In this document: piece after piece, positions 9,748 to 19,994 of the stretch
Numbering within the stretch: position 1 is the first letter of the stretch
How the letters are laid out: every line of letters starts with the position of its first letter
Source: Euclidia mi
Lineage: Eukaryota; Arthropoda; Insecta; Lepidoptera; Erebidae
NCBI GenBank assembly: GCA_944739405.2
Contig: OX123183.2
Location: forward strand, 95,866,729 to 95,930,728
DNA length: 64,000 bases
Reading direction: 5' to 3'
The notes under the pieces: model-generated
What the model was told of the DNA's origin: nothing
Seen by the model: only the letters and a program-made list of their open reading frames with translations
Databases searched by the model: none
Program-made: the position numbers and the translations under genes

Positions 9748-12700
9748 ATGTCTGCGAAATTGTTATTAATTTTTATGCTTTGTACCATCTATTGTAATTG
9801 GAAAGTTTCTTCGGAACAGACTAAAAATTATGTAAGTAAATTATATATAATCACAAACAGACTCATTTACATAATAGGATACATTATGAAGATTTTTAAA
9901 CTGTGGCAAAGAAATATAATTATTCGGAAATATTTATTTGCATCAAGCAATTGCAATTACAGACGATTTACAAATACCTACTATTGAATTTTAAAAATTG
10001 ACCAGGTGCGAGTCCGACTCGCACACCAAGGGTTCCGTACCATCACCTATAAAATGAAATCACGTTTCTTGTAACCTATACTTAAATGTTTTTAAGTTTC
10101 TACCTGTTTATTAAGATCGAGTAAAAAAATGTTTTAAAATTACGTTTGTTGTATGGGAGCCTGCCTTAAATATTTATTTTATTTTTATTTCATTATTTAT
10201 TTTGAAAGTTAATATACAACTATATATTCTGTGAAAATTTTAAGCTTCTACCTGTTACCGTTAGTAATATTGGGCAAAAATACGAAAAAACAGGTTCATT
10301 GTATTTTTTTTTATTTTTAGTATTTGTTGTTATGGCGGCAACGGAAATACATAATTTGTGAAACTTTCAGCTTTTTAGCTATCACGGTTTATGAGATATA
10401 GCCTGGTGACAGACAGACAGACAGCGGAGGCTTAGTAATAGGGTCCGGTTTTTACCTTTTAGGTACGGAACCCTCAAAAGATACCTGTGATCTAGTTAAT
10501 TACACTAGACTTCACCAGCAGCTCCGCCGAGAATTATGCACCTAAATCGTCCTTAACAATCACACTATCTATTGGTGAAAATGATACAAAAATCCTGTCG
10601 GTCGTTTTTGAGTTTATCGCGGTCATGTAGACAGGCAGGATGCGGCGGAGACTTCACTTTATTTTATCATTCATAAAGATAGATTCTCTTTTAATTAATT
10701 ATTACAAATTGATTTATTAGTTCGTAATTTTGTTCTTAATTACGTACCTTTTTAAGTAAATTGGTTTTGATGCCAAAACGATTTATACATACATACATAC
10801 ATAACGTCACGCCTTTTATCCCCGAAGGGGTAGGCAGAGGTGTATTTCTACACCCACTTTTCGCCAGATATACTTTAGTCCCACGTAATAAGGGGTGAGC
10901 CTATTGCCGTACCCGGCACATTTCCAGACTCCGTGCGGCTACTGAGAATTTCGTGACAGAAAAACCCAATAACACTGCCCGACCCAGGAATCGAACCCGG
11001 GACCTCCCGAACCCACGCGCACATTTATGCCGCGAGACCAACGAGGCAGTCGTATAGGGTTTGATGTCGAGTTTTCCGTCTCTACGCAAAGATGGTATTT
11101 GCGTCGTGTTATCCCTAAGTCGGCTCTTACGACACCCACGGGAAGATAGGGGGTGGTGACACTTGTATTCTATGCCGTCAACCACACGGCACGATTTATA
11201 TAATATTATATATAAAATATGTGTGTATTAAAAATGTTAATTATCGCTCGCTTAATAATGTGCCCGGTAGATGGCAATAGGCTCGCCCCCTATTACATTG
11301 GGACCGAAACATATCTGGCGAAGTGTGGGTGTGTAATACACCTCTGCCTACCCCTTCGGGGATAAAAGGCGTGAAGATATGTTATGTTATGTTATGTTAT
11401 ATATAAAATATATTTATATATAAAATATAATATTATATTTTTCAGGGAAAGTTCAATTTGTCAATTACTCAGTTCGACGTTTGTAAAGGACCAAAGCAGA
11501 AAGATTGTACGGTTGTTGTGTCGAGTGTAAGCAGTTACCATACTTTACTATATGAAATAACTGTCTTGAAAAACATCTCACCATCGAAAGTAAGTATCTG
11601 TCTAATCTGCGAAAACTCTACAAGCTCTAAAAAATCTCTAATTGACATTATATGTGGCTTGGCTGTATGGTCTTGGCAACATTTTCAAGATAGTATTTTT
11701 AATGGGATACAATTTTTAATCGAATAAATACTACCAGAAGAACATATTCATTTTAGCTAGATATCATATAACTTCATAGTGGCTTGTTTTATACTATCCT
11801 TTTGTGAATATATCTTAACCATTTATCAAAATAATAAAATTACGCATTTTTAGGGCAAGATCATTGCAATCTCAAATGGCAAGGAGTTCCTTAGACTCCA
11901 AGTGAGAAAAACATGTGAGCATCTGTTTTTACGACCCTTATTTGGAGCGCTCATGAATGTGACAAATGATTGCGTGGTTGTAAAGGCAAGTATACATATA
12001 TTTATTACCAGATATATTATAAATTTATAACAGATGGTCTTTATAAGGCCGCTGCCTCGAATTTTGCGTGCAGCGGGGCGGTGGCGGCAGCGGCGCGGGA
12101 GCGGCAGTACCTAATGCATAAAATCAAATGGAGCGGCCCTCGAAAACAGCGGCGCGGCAGCGGCGCGTCGGCGGGCAACGAGCGGTGCACTCCAGTCAAG
12201 CGGTGACCGCCCGCGCGTCTCCATTGCAGTGTTGTGCAATTTATTTTTGTGACTAATGACTATTTTTGAATCAAAAAGAGGTTGTCGTTCCTGTTCAGAC
12301 ATTTCGTTCGCGAATAAAAATAAATATCTCGACTACACAACCACGAACACAACACAAAATTCCCGCTGCACAAAACACGCTGCACACAAAATTCGAGGCA
12401 GCGGCCTTATGGCAGCGACAGCCTAGTCTCTACTAGGCTTCATCTTAGTACTAGGTTCGTCTCTCTGACGAACCGATTGCTACGCAGATGGTCTCGAGTT
12501 TGGACACGGCGCGCACCAATGACTTTTCAAAGTTAAGTGCGTATTTATCGCTACCATGGTGACGGGAAACATCTGGAGAAACCTGCATGTCCGTGAGTCC
12601 TCAACAACCTTCTTGAAACACATATGTCTATGAATCTGCACTTGGCCAGCGAGGTGGACTATATTCTTACTAACTAACGTTTACTTACTAACGTCACTTT

Positions 12701-12882
12701 TTTTACAGGGTCACTACCAATTTACAGTCGACATTGATACTGTAGCCAAACAATACTTTGCGGGTACATTTTTATTTGGCAACTGGACATTCAAATCAGT
12801 ATTCTACGCCGATGAATGCAATTTTTCCTGTTCTGTCATACAAGTTGTTCTTTCTCCTTTACATAAAGATAATGCATCTTGA
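9748..12882 (+). CDS. Small secreted protein, DUF1091/ML-like (four exons)
   Basis: Four exons join in phase 0 throughout: 9748-9831, 11446-11589, 11854-11985 and 12709-12882, giving 177 residues and a TGA stop. Introns 1 and 2 have GTAAGT donors; intron 3 uses a GC donor (AAG|GCAAGT). All acceptors are ordinary pyrimidine-AG. The start is followed by a clear signal peptide (MSAKLLLIFMLCTIYC). The mature part has six cysteines, at residues 41, 49, 97, 116, 157 and 161. The pattern KTCEHL...LF, then a cysteine and KGHYQF, then a hydrophobic strand and paired cysteines near the end, resembles insect DUF1091 / CheA-CheB / MD-2-related lipid-binding proteins, which are secreted and often chemosensory. 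The family call is from pattern only; the gene structure is stronger than the function. Confidence 0.72.
9993..10475 (+). repeat. ~500-bp dispersed repeat (family B), copy 1
   Basis: The copy runs from a palindromic left end (GTGCGAGTCCGACTCGCAC) to TACGGAACCCT at the right and includes an (ACAG)n tract. It matches 52331-52848 on the same strand and 13340-16153 on the opposite strand. No coding capacity is seen. It sits in intron 1 of the small secreted gene. Confidence 0.8.
10785..11195 (-). repeat. Minus-strand tRNA-headed SINE plus adjoining repeat
   Basis: Read on the minus strand, the element has an A-box-like region, a B box GGTTCGATTCC (complement near 10990), a body containing GGCAATAGGCTC and CCTACCCCTTCGGGG, and a CATA-type simple tail (10785-10804). 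The part from about 11055 to 11195 is a second common repeat, including GACACCCACGGGAAGA. The body is shared with the plus-strand copies at 11215-11400 and 32826-33090. Confidence 0.75.
11215..11400 (+). repeat. 5'-truncated SINE, plus strand
   Basis: This is the 3' body of the SINE seen complete at 32826-33090: GTGCCCGGTAGATGG, CTCTGCCTACCCCTTCGGGG, and a tail of repeated TTATG. It lies opposite in orientation to the neighbouring copy at 10785-11195, and both are in intron 1 of the secreted-protein gene. Confidence 0.8.
12043..12410. mobile_element. GC-rich MITE with ~31-bp terminal inverted repeats
   Basis: The left end (ATAAGGCCGCTGCCTCGAAT...) and the right end are reverse complements, with about one mismatch in 31 bases. 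The interior is rich in GGCGGCAGCGGCGC and is far more GC-rich than its surroundings. It has no transposase frame. It sits in intron 3 of the secreted-protein gene. Confidence 0.8.
12475..12665 (+). repeat. SINE fragment (family C)
   Basis: It shares ATGACTTTTC(A/G)AAGTTA, GAAACCTGCATGTC, and TGCACTTGGCCAGCG with the copies at 39585-39775, 48480-48765 and 56165-56435. The head is a degenerate tRNA-like segment (GCTACGCAGATGGTCTCG). Confidence 0.65.
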
Positions 12883-13377
12883 CTTGAAAATATTATTTTA
12901 GTGGTAGCATGTGGGTTAAAATTAAGCGCTTTTCTTATAAGTATAGCTACGTAAGTCCTCATCATATACATTTATGTGTTTTCGGATGATTATATCGTCC
13001 AACTGAATATGATTCTGAATATGTTCTAGGATTTTAAGACACAGAAATCCTACCTAAATCTTAATTAATAAATGAAGAATAATGACCTAGGTTTAATTCA
13101 TAAAAGTCTCGTCGAATATTAGAGGCATGTAGCGACTTTTGTAGTCCATCATCATTCAAGCGCCGCCTTGGAGCCCGAGGCCCGTATGTAAATGTAGCGA
13201 GTTTTGTAGTTGACTGTACTGTTATGTTGTATTTGATACAGACGTTACTTAATGGACTACTGTAATTATGGCTTAAGTTAAAGATTTGTGTAAATTATTT
13301 GCTTTAATAAAAGATTATTATCCTCTATCTACCTTTATTTCTACTCATATTTTTTACGGGACGCTAATTACTAAGCC

Positions 13378-15347
13378 TTTTTTTTTTGGTGTCTGGTTGG
13401 AAAATCCTCATGGAGTCCCTCCGCCCTGGGGGAAGGGCGAAGGGGACTGTCAGACTCTTACTGACTAAAAACCAACCCGTGTTCCTCATGTACCCGTGTG
13501 TCGGAGGGGCGGGTATCGCCTAAGCATTCGTCGCTACCCCCCGACGGGTATTGGCCCGCCAGATAGTCAGGCGGGCCCCGTCACCCACTGTGGCCACCAC
13601 CCCGGCCGCAGGACTCCACCATGAGGCGCGCGCGGAACACGACGCCGCCGCCTCGAGGCCTGCTGCTGATCGGACGACAAGACGCCCCGAGTCTGCCGTC
13701 CGCAGGCCGCGCCGTACGGTGGCCGGAAGTCGGCCACCCTACGACGCCCAGTGCGTCTTCTGCGGGAGGGGAGAGAGGAGGCAGCCTCTCTCTCCCTTTC
13801 CGCCGTCTCCTTTGCAAGCATCACGGCCTCGCAAAAGGTGGCGACGGCACTCCACCCTGACTCGCTCCCGACCATGGTAGATACAACAACCGGAAGCGAG
13901 AGATTTCCCGCAGCACCTACGGCCGCGACTAAGTCACGGCGCTGCTCGGCCCAAGCTGGGCACTCCGCCAGCGTATGCAGTGCTGTATCGTCGCGGCAAT
14001 CATCACAATGGTGGCACTGGGACGTCGGCTCCCGGCCTATACGACACAGGTACTTCCCGAAACACCCGTGTCCGGTAAGCACCTGCGTCAGCCGGAAGCT
14101 GAGGGCGCCGTGGCTCCTATTGAGCCACTCCTCTAGAATGGGCCTTACCGCCGCTACAGCGGCATGCCCCGCCGTGGGTTGCGCTAAGTGCGTCTGCCAC
14201 TCCGCCATTAGGACCTGGCGGAGCTCTGCCCTACGTGCCTCAACCTGTCGTGGCACCAGGCGCTCGCCCCGCTCGATCGCCTCCGCGCGCCACCAATAAA
14301 GCGACGCGAGGAGCTTTGCGTCGAGGTCCCAGGGCGGGGATCCGGCTAGTAGGCTCGCTGCCTCAAAGGAGATCGTACGGTATCCCCTTATAATCCAGAC
14401 CGCCATCGCGCGCTGGGGCCTTCGCAGCGCAGCGACATTGCGGGCCGTCAGGGCGTCCGCCCACACTGGCGCGGCATATAGCGCCATCGACCGTACGACC
14501 CCCATGTAGAGCCTCCGGCAGGGGGAGTTGGCCCCTCCCAGGTTGGGCAGCAAGCGCGAGAGCGCAGAAGCGGCGCCCAACAACCGGGGGGCCAGCCACG
14601 TAAAGTGCGACCCAAAGTTCCACCGACTGTCGAGAACGAGTCCAAGGTACCTCATCGTCGACCTAACAGCGATGGAGACCCCTCCTACTATGATGCAGGA
14701 CCCCGGAGGCGGCTTCATCCTCGGCCCATGAAAACACAGGGCCTCAGACTTGTGCAATGCCACCTCTAAGCCCAGCCGCCGGATCCTACCCATGACGTGC
14801 GCGACACCAGCAGTCGCGCGTATGGCCGCCTGCCGGTACGACTTCCCACGCGCTGTGACTAGCATATCGTCGGCGTAACAAATGACGCCGACGCCGTGGA
14901 GAAGCGCACCGCGCAGAGCCCAGTCGTACCCTACGTTCCACAGGAGCGGCCCCGACACCGAACCCTGCGGAACGCCACACGACGTCTCTCGCCGACCCCA
15001 TCCTTCTCGACCCGGGTACACCACTGATCTTTCCGACAAATAGGCCCCGACAAAGCGTTGGAGGTAGCGCGTCACCCCGTGGTACCGGAGTGCCTCTCGG
15101 ATGGTACTCCAGGGCAAGGTGTTGAAAGCGTTGGCGATGTCGAGCGACACCGCCAAGACCACCTCACCCCGGGCGACTGCCTCCTCCGCAAGGACCTTCA
15201 CGCGCATGATCGCATCAACCGTGGAGCGTCCCTGGCGGAAACCAAATTGGTTGTCCGCCAAATCCGGCCCCACCCTGGTCATGTGCTGGATGAGGCGACT
15301 GGCGATGATTCGCTCAAAGATCTTACAAACCTGGTCCAGCAACACGA
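13378..15347 (-). mobile_element. 5'-truncated R1-clade non-LTR retrotransposon
   Basis: The poly(A) tail appears as a T run at 13378-13386. The 17-bp sequence ACGCTAATTACTAAGCC flanks the insertion at 13361-13377 and 15348-15364, a target duplication. The element begins inside the reverse transcriptase, so most of ORF2 and all of ORF1 are missing. It was inserted into a copy of the family B repeat rather than into rDNA or telomeric repeats, so it is not at the classic R1 or TRAS/SART target. Confidence 0.92.
13567..15345 (-). pseudogene. R1-clade ORF2 fragment: reverse transcriptase and C-terminal zinc finger
   Basis: An open frame of 592 codons with no start of its own because the element is 5'-truncated. 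It opens in the reverse transcriptase with NQFGFRQGRSTVDAI, then LDIANAFNTLPW, CGVPQGSVSGPLLWN, and the catalytic YADD (plus positions 14866-14877). The thumb region follows, then the segment typical of the R1 clade (YRTISFEAASLLAGSPPWDL), and a C-terminal CCHC-type cluster (CHHCD...HTLAECPAW). The frame is uninterrupted over the retained part, so the insertion is not very old. Without ORF1 and the endonuclease it cannot act on its own. Confidence 0.9.
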
Positions 15348-15504
15348 ACGCTAATTACTAAGCCTCCGCTGTCTGTCTGTTTGTCTGTCCGTCTGTCTGT
15401 CTCCAGGCTGCATCTCATAAACCGTGATAGCTAGAAACCTGAATTTTTTTAACAAATTATGTATTTCCGTTGCTGCTATAACAAAAAATACTAAAATCTT
15501 TCTT

Positions 15505-15790
15505 TTTCCTAGCGTTATCCCAGTTTCAACCGGGGTCCGCTTTCTAGTCTAACCGGATTAGTTTAGTGTCAGTTCATTCAGAGATAGGTACTGACTACCT
15601 ATAACGACTGTCAAACATCTTAATGACGACCGGGACCGACGGCTTAACGTGCTCTCCGAGGCACGGGGCAAGCGATAATTAATAATTCAATACGCACATA
15701 ACTCCGAAAAGTCAGTGGTGCGCGCCTAGGATTCGAACCCGATACCCTCTGCATGGCAGTCTGTTGGTATCTCCACTAGGCTATCGCTGC
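15505..15790 (-). repeat. Minus-strand tRNA-headed SINE (family A), copy 2
   Basis: On the minus strand it starts near 15785 with a tRNA-like head (B box GGTTCGAATCC, complement around 15730-15740) and ends near 15510 at GGATAACGCT. It matches 57455-57800 over most of its length and is nested inside the family B repeat. Confidence 0.75.
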
Positions 15791-16498
15791 CCTTCACAAA
15801 ACTAAAAATACTAAAATAAAAAATGAAAATATTAAGGAGGGTCCATACAATAAACGTGTTTTATTTCGTATTTTTTGCTCAGTATTACTAACGGTAACAG
15901 GTAGACGCTTAAAATTCACAGAATATGTAGCTGTATATTACCATTCAAAATTAATAATTAAATAAAAATAAAGTAAATATTACAGGGGGCTCCCATATTA
16001 CAAACGTAATTTTCAAGCAACTTTTTACTCGACCTTAATAAACAGGTAGAAACTTAAAAAATATTTAAGTATACATACAGCAAACCAGATTTTCTTTTAA
16101 AGATGATGGTACGGAACCTTGCGCGAGTCCGACTCGCACTTGTCCAATTTTTTACTTATTTCATTGCTTTCCTTACATCATCACCCGTATATCACCTGAC
16201 TCAAAGGGATGAAACAATTTTATTTTCTTCAGTTTGAGTTCAACGTTGCCAACCTTGAACTCAAATCGTAGGCAAATTGAAAATATAATTTTTGAGCAGG
16301 AATTTTTTTTTGCTTAAAGTAAGGTATGTCTTTTTTAGAAAAACAAAATTGCCAAAAGATTATGTGGCCGCAGTTCGGGTGTGGTCTGGTTCCAGCATCA
16401 TATGTGTACCTACATATGAAATCACTACGTTGCTAAAAGACAATTAATATTATAAAACTTAAACAATTCTTTACATTGGTTTTAACTTTAGCGATTTA

Positions 16499-17791
16499 CG
16501 AGGGTCAAACTGAAAGTTCTTAGAACTGGCCACTTATAAACAATATAATAAAAAAAATATTCTAAAATTTGAAAATAGAACTCTTTGCCAATATTACTGA
16601 GTATATATTTCATTCATTTGTCATTTGTTTTACGATTTGGCGGCAAATTGAAAATTGTCTGTGTCACGTCAACATGAATTTAACACGAGAAAATTTTCGT
16701 GCAATGATTTTTTATGACTTTCGATGTCATTTAAGTCAACAAGAAAGTTATGATAGACTACGATTGGCCTTTCACGATGAAGCCCCATCTCGCGCGACTG
16801 TTTACAACTGGTTTAATGAGTTTAAACGTGGTCGCACTAATCTCACTGATGATGTACGTGAGGGACGGCCTTCTACGGCGACGACTGAAAATAACATCTG
16901 TGTTGTGCGGCGTATGATAGAGACTGACAAAAGAGTGACCTATCAGCAGATTCGGACAAGCTTAGGCATCGGTATGAGTCAAGTGCACAAAATCCTCCAC
17001 GAACATTTAGCGGTCAGGAAGCTTTGCGCCCGGTTGATACCGCATAATTTGACTAAGGCTCAAAAACTCCATCGTGTAGATTGGTGCCGTAAAATGATTG
17101 AAAGATTTAACGGAGGTGACTCAAATGCTGTATTCGACATACTAACAGGTGACGAAAGCTGGATTTACTGTTATGATCCTGAAACCAAAAGACAATCTGC
17201 TCAGTGGGTGTTTCCTTTCGAGGAGTTGCCAACTAAAGTGAAGAGAGATCGAAGTGCGGGAAAAAAAATGGTGGCCTCGTTCTTTGGAAGGATAGGTCAT
17301 TTCGCAACAATTGTGTTAGAGGATCAAAAAACAGTTTCTGCAGAATGGTACACTACCAATTGTTTGCCACTTGTCTTGGAAAAAGTTCGAGAGAAACGAC
17401 CTCGCAGTAGGATCCTCCTTCACCACGACAACGCCTCGTCGCACACCGCCAAGCGAACGATCGACTATTTGGCGACATCAAACGTTGAATTACTGGGTCA
17501 CCCGCCGTATAGCCCCGACCTCGCGCCTTGTGATTTTTATTTATTTCCAAAAATTAAAGAAAAACTTAAAGGAAAGCGGTTTATGAATGCTGAAGAAGCG
17601 GTGGCTGCGTATCGCGATGCCATTGAAGAGACCCCTAAGGACGAGTGGGCAAAGTGCTTTTCCCAGTGGTTCCATCGCATGCAGCGGTGTATTGACGTCA
17701 ATGGACAATATTTTGAAAAGATATAATAAAACTAATAACTGGCTAATGTAATCAGTTTTTGATTTTCTAAGAACTTTCAGTTTGACCCTCG
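16499..17791 (+). mobile_element. Complete mariner transposon (DD34D)
   Basis: Terminal inverted repeats of 27 bp (CGAGGGTCAAACTGAAAGTT...) at 16499-16525 and 17765-17791 match perfectly. TA dinucleotides flank both ends (16497-16498 and 17792-17793), the usual mariner target duplication. The 1,293-bp element encloses one open transposase gene. Confidence 0.97.
16674..17726 (+). CDS. mariner transposase, apparently intact
   Basis: This cut-and-paste transposase would bind the inverted repeats and insert at TA. I chose the ATG at 16674 (350 residues), because it matches the usual mariner length; the frame is open further upstream to 16569. The N-terminal half has the paired helix-turn-helix DNA-binding region (SRATVYNWFNEFKRG; TYQQIRTSLGIGMSQVHKIL) and an IPHNLT motif where WVPHELT is usual. 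The catalytic residues are Asp160 (GDESW), Asp252 (HHDNASSH) and Asp287 (PYSPDLAPCDF), with 34 residues between the last two, which is DD34D. No stop or frameshift is present. Whether the enzyme is active cannot be told from sequence. Confidence 0.95.
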   Translation: MNLTRENFRAMIFYDFRCHLSQQESYDRLRLAFHDEAPSRATVYNWFNEFKRGRTNLTDDVREGRPSTATTENNICVVRRMIETDKRVTYQQIRTSLGIGMSQVHKILHEHLAVRKLCARLIPHNLTKAQKLHRVDWCRKMIERFNGGDSNAVFDILTGDESWIYCYDPETKRQSAQWVFPFEELPTKVKRDRSAGKKMVASFFGRIGHFATIVLEDQKTVSAEWYTTNCLPLVLEKVREKRPRSRILLHHDNASSHTAKRTIDYLATSNVELLGHPPYSPDLAPCDFYLFPKIKEKLKGKRFMNAEEAVAAYRDAIEETPKDEWAKCFSQWFHRMQRCIDVNGQYFEKI

Positions 17792-17793
17792 TA

Positions 17794-18389
17794 TTTACAT
17801 CATACAAGTTTATTTAAACTGATCTTTTAAATTTATACACCCAGTAGTATTTATGAATTCATAACATATATAAAATCAATAAGTGGACAATAACGCATTT
17901 CCGCTAACAGTACACCCACTTACTATCAGTAAATACCTAAAAAAGATACAGGATATACGCTTTTACGATTGAAATGATAGGATGAGATAAATTAAGTATT
18001 GCCATGTGTACCTATTTCAGTGGGAAAACAAAAATAATTGCGTATTTATGAGGTATTTTTTACCCAGCAGTGAATAAAGGGCCAGATTATTAAAATAAGT
18101 GATCCGTTTACTAACTAGCCTTGTTTTCCATTTTCTAATATTAAGATGTAATAACACTGTTATTCATGTTTACAACGATGACCTAAACATTGACATTAGT
18201 GTTGTCCATATTTAATTATGATAATTGAATTGATATCTATTGAATATCGCCAGAACTCATTATGTTGGGCAGCGGACCATTTTACAATATTTGAAGCTGT
18301 CATTAATCCATTTTAATATAAATAACAATGTTAATAGATTTTTAGCACTTTTAAATGCACCGAATGTGAATAGCAATACGAGCGAAAAT
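17794..18389. other. AT-rich spacer, no gene seen
   Basis: This lies between the mariner and the RTE LINE. No recognisable motif, splice structure or repeat family was identified. The 5' end of the RTE element may extend into its last ~150 bp. Confidence 0.45.
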
Positions 18390-19660
18390 AAGAAAAATGC
18401 TAGGGCGTACTCCCAAGGCGACGACAGAGACAAGAGTTGCAACTCACAAACAGCATGCAGTAAACTACGATTGGCTTCTTAGAATGTTGGAACACTGAGA
18501 GGAAGGACCTACGAACTGGCGGAAACTCCTAAGCAGAAGAAATATTAACATCTGCTGCTTACAGGATGTAAAGTGGAAGGGTTATAAAGCGAGAAACATC
18601 GGACACGACGATAAACTCTTTTACCACGGTACCTCAAACCAGAGGAATGGAGTAACCATAGTAGTTGACAAGCATTTTAACTCAAGGATGGTAAACGTGG
18701 AATGGCGCACGGACCGCATCATGTCCATAAAACTTGCAATAGACGGACAAGCTCCACTGAATATAATAGCGGCTTATGCTCCTCAAAGTGGCTGCTCAGA
18801 AGCCGAGCATGAGCAATTTTTGGACAAGTTGGATAGTTTGATGCAAAAAATCCCAGCCGAAGAACAAACCATCGTGGGAGCAGACTTAAATGGACACGTC
18901 GGTGCTACCAACGCAGACTACTCCGTAAAACATGGTGGCTATGGATATGGCACAACAAATCACCAGGGACTGTCCATTTTGCAATTTTCCAGCACTCACA
19001 ACTTGGCCAGCATAAATACTTACTTCCAAAACAAACCAGAACACCTTATAATCTACAAATCCGGAAACCGTAGCTCTCAAATTGACTACATTCTGGCGAA
19101 AAGAGATACTCTTAAATACTTTCAAAACTGCAAACTTATTCCAGGGGAAGCCCTGACCAGCCAACACAGACTCCATATCTCGTATTATAAACTCCAGAAA
19201 CCAAGAGGTACAGGGCTCATCGAATCCTTAATCGAATACCTTCATGAAGACATAAGGCACAAAGATAAATCAGTAAATGATTGATAGGATGACATTGAGA
19301 AGAACTGCAAGTCAAAAGCATCTGCGGCCCTAGGTGTAGCAAAAGGAGGATACAAAGACAAGGTAACACACAAACTGGTGGGATGACATTTTCAAAGAAA
19401 TAATTTCCCAAAAGAAGTATTGTTCAAAGCTTGGCAAGGTACGAGACAAGATGCAGATAAAGAGCGCTACTATAATGCAAAACAAGTAGTCGCCCAAGCC
19501 AAAGCTACTGCTGACCAAAATATATATACCAACCAGGCAAAAGCAGACAAAGACCACGAAATCTATAAAATAGCAAGGCGACGGCTAATTGAAACCCAGG
19601 ATAATAGAAGCAATAAATATATAAAGGATAATCAGAACAATCGCTTACTGTCCAATCCTA
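18390..19660 (+). mobile_element. RTE-clade LINE, 5' part with endonuclease
   Basis: The translation shows an apurinic-type endonuclease of the RTE group. The start NVGTLRGRTYELAE (frame-shifted around 18480-18540) leads to DVKWKGYKARNIG and then an open frame (18688-19284) with AAYAPQSGCSEAEHEQF, VGADLNGHVG, QIDYILAKRD and the near-terminal SQHRL. Stops and frame changes occur before and after it, so the copy is degenerate. The reverse transcriptase half lies at 22275-23815 in the same orientation. Confidence 0.85.
18688..19284 (+). pseudogene. RTE endonuclease domain fragment
   Basis: This 198-codon open segment covers most of an exonuclease-endonuclease-phosphatase domain. Metal- and phosphate-binding motifs are visible as GADLNGHVG and QIDYILAKRD, and the C-terminal histidine motif as SQHRLHISYY. 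The N-terminal strand with the catalytic Asn/Glu (NVGTLRG; CCLQDVKW) is upstream in other frames. The Glu expected in the QDVKW position has become Asp, which occurs in some RTE elements. Degraded, not a host gene. Confidence 0.85.
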
Positions 19661-19661
19661 T

Positions 19662-19860
19662 CCTACTAATATTATAAATGTGAAAGTTTGTGAAGATGTA
19701 TGTATAGATGGATGGACGGATGTTTGTTGTCACGCAAAAATTATAGAACGGATTTGGATAAAACTTTACAATAATATAGTTTATATACATCACAATAACA
19801 CATAGGCAACAATTTATAAAGATTTTGTATAATGTTGCCATAATATAAGGAAAAGTATCA
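19662..19860 (+). repeat. Dispersed repeat, left part (TACTAATATTATAAATG end)
   Basis: It begins with CTACTAATATTATAAATGTG and continues with AAGTTTGTGAAGATGTATG, the common left end of a family of short lepidopteran non-autonomous elements. The characteristic right end of that family (GGGCGAAAGCTAGTA) lies at about 21452-21467, so the intervening DNA may be a later insertion. Confidence 0.55.
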
Positions 19861-19994
19861 ACTAAGTCGGCAAAAATCCTGAGCTCTGAAAGCTATCTTC
19901 GCGTGCGTTGTCTAAACCGTTAAAGTTACTTGAAGATAATGTACCGTGATATTGTCTATCTTAAAAAGTTCTAAACAAAAGTCCGCGGCAGCAT

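Larger units (their letters stand above)
13340..16153 (-). repeat. ~500-bp dispersed repeat (family B), copy 2, split by two insertions
   Basis: On the minus strand the repeat begins near 16153 with the palindromic AAGTGCGAGTCGGACTCGCG end and runs to about 13340. It is interrupted by a SINE (about 15510-15790) and by an R1-clade LINE (13378-15347). Removing the LINE rejoins CTAATTACTAAGCC to TCCGCTGTCTGTCTG, as in the uninterrupted copies. Confidence 0.75.

Noticed and set aside
10980..11055. Possible minus-strand tRNA (GGTTCGATTCC with an A-box-like region)
   Set aside because: Belongs to a SINE body shared with other copies in the window.
13551..15361. Plus-strand open frames across the R1 LINE
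   Set aside because: GC-rich shadow frames opposite the reverse transcriptase; no domain motifs.
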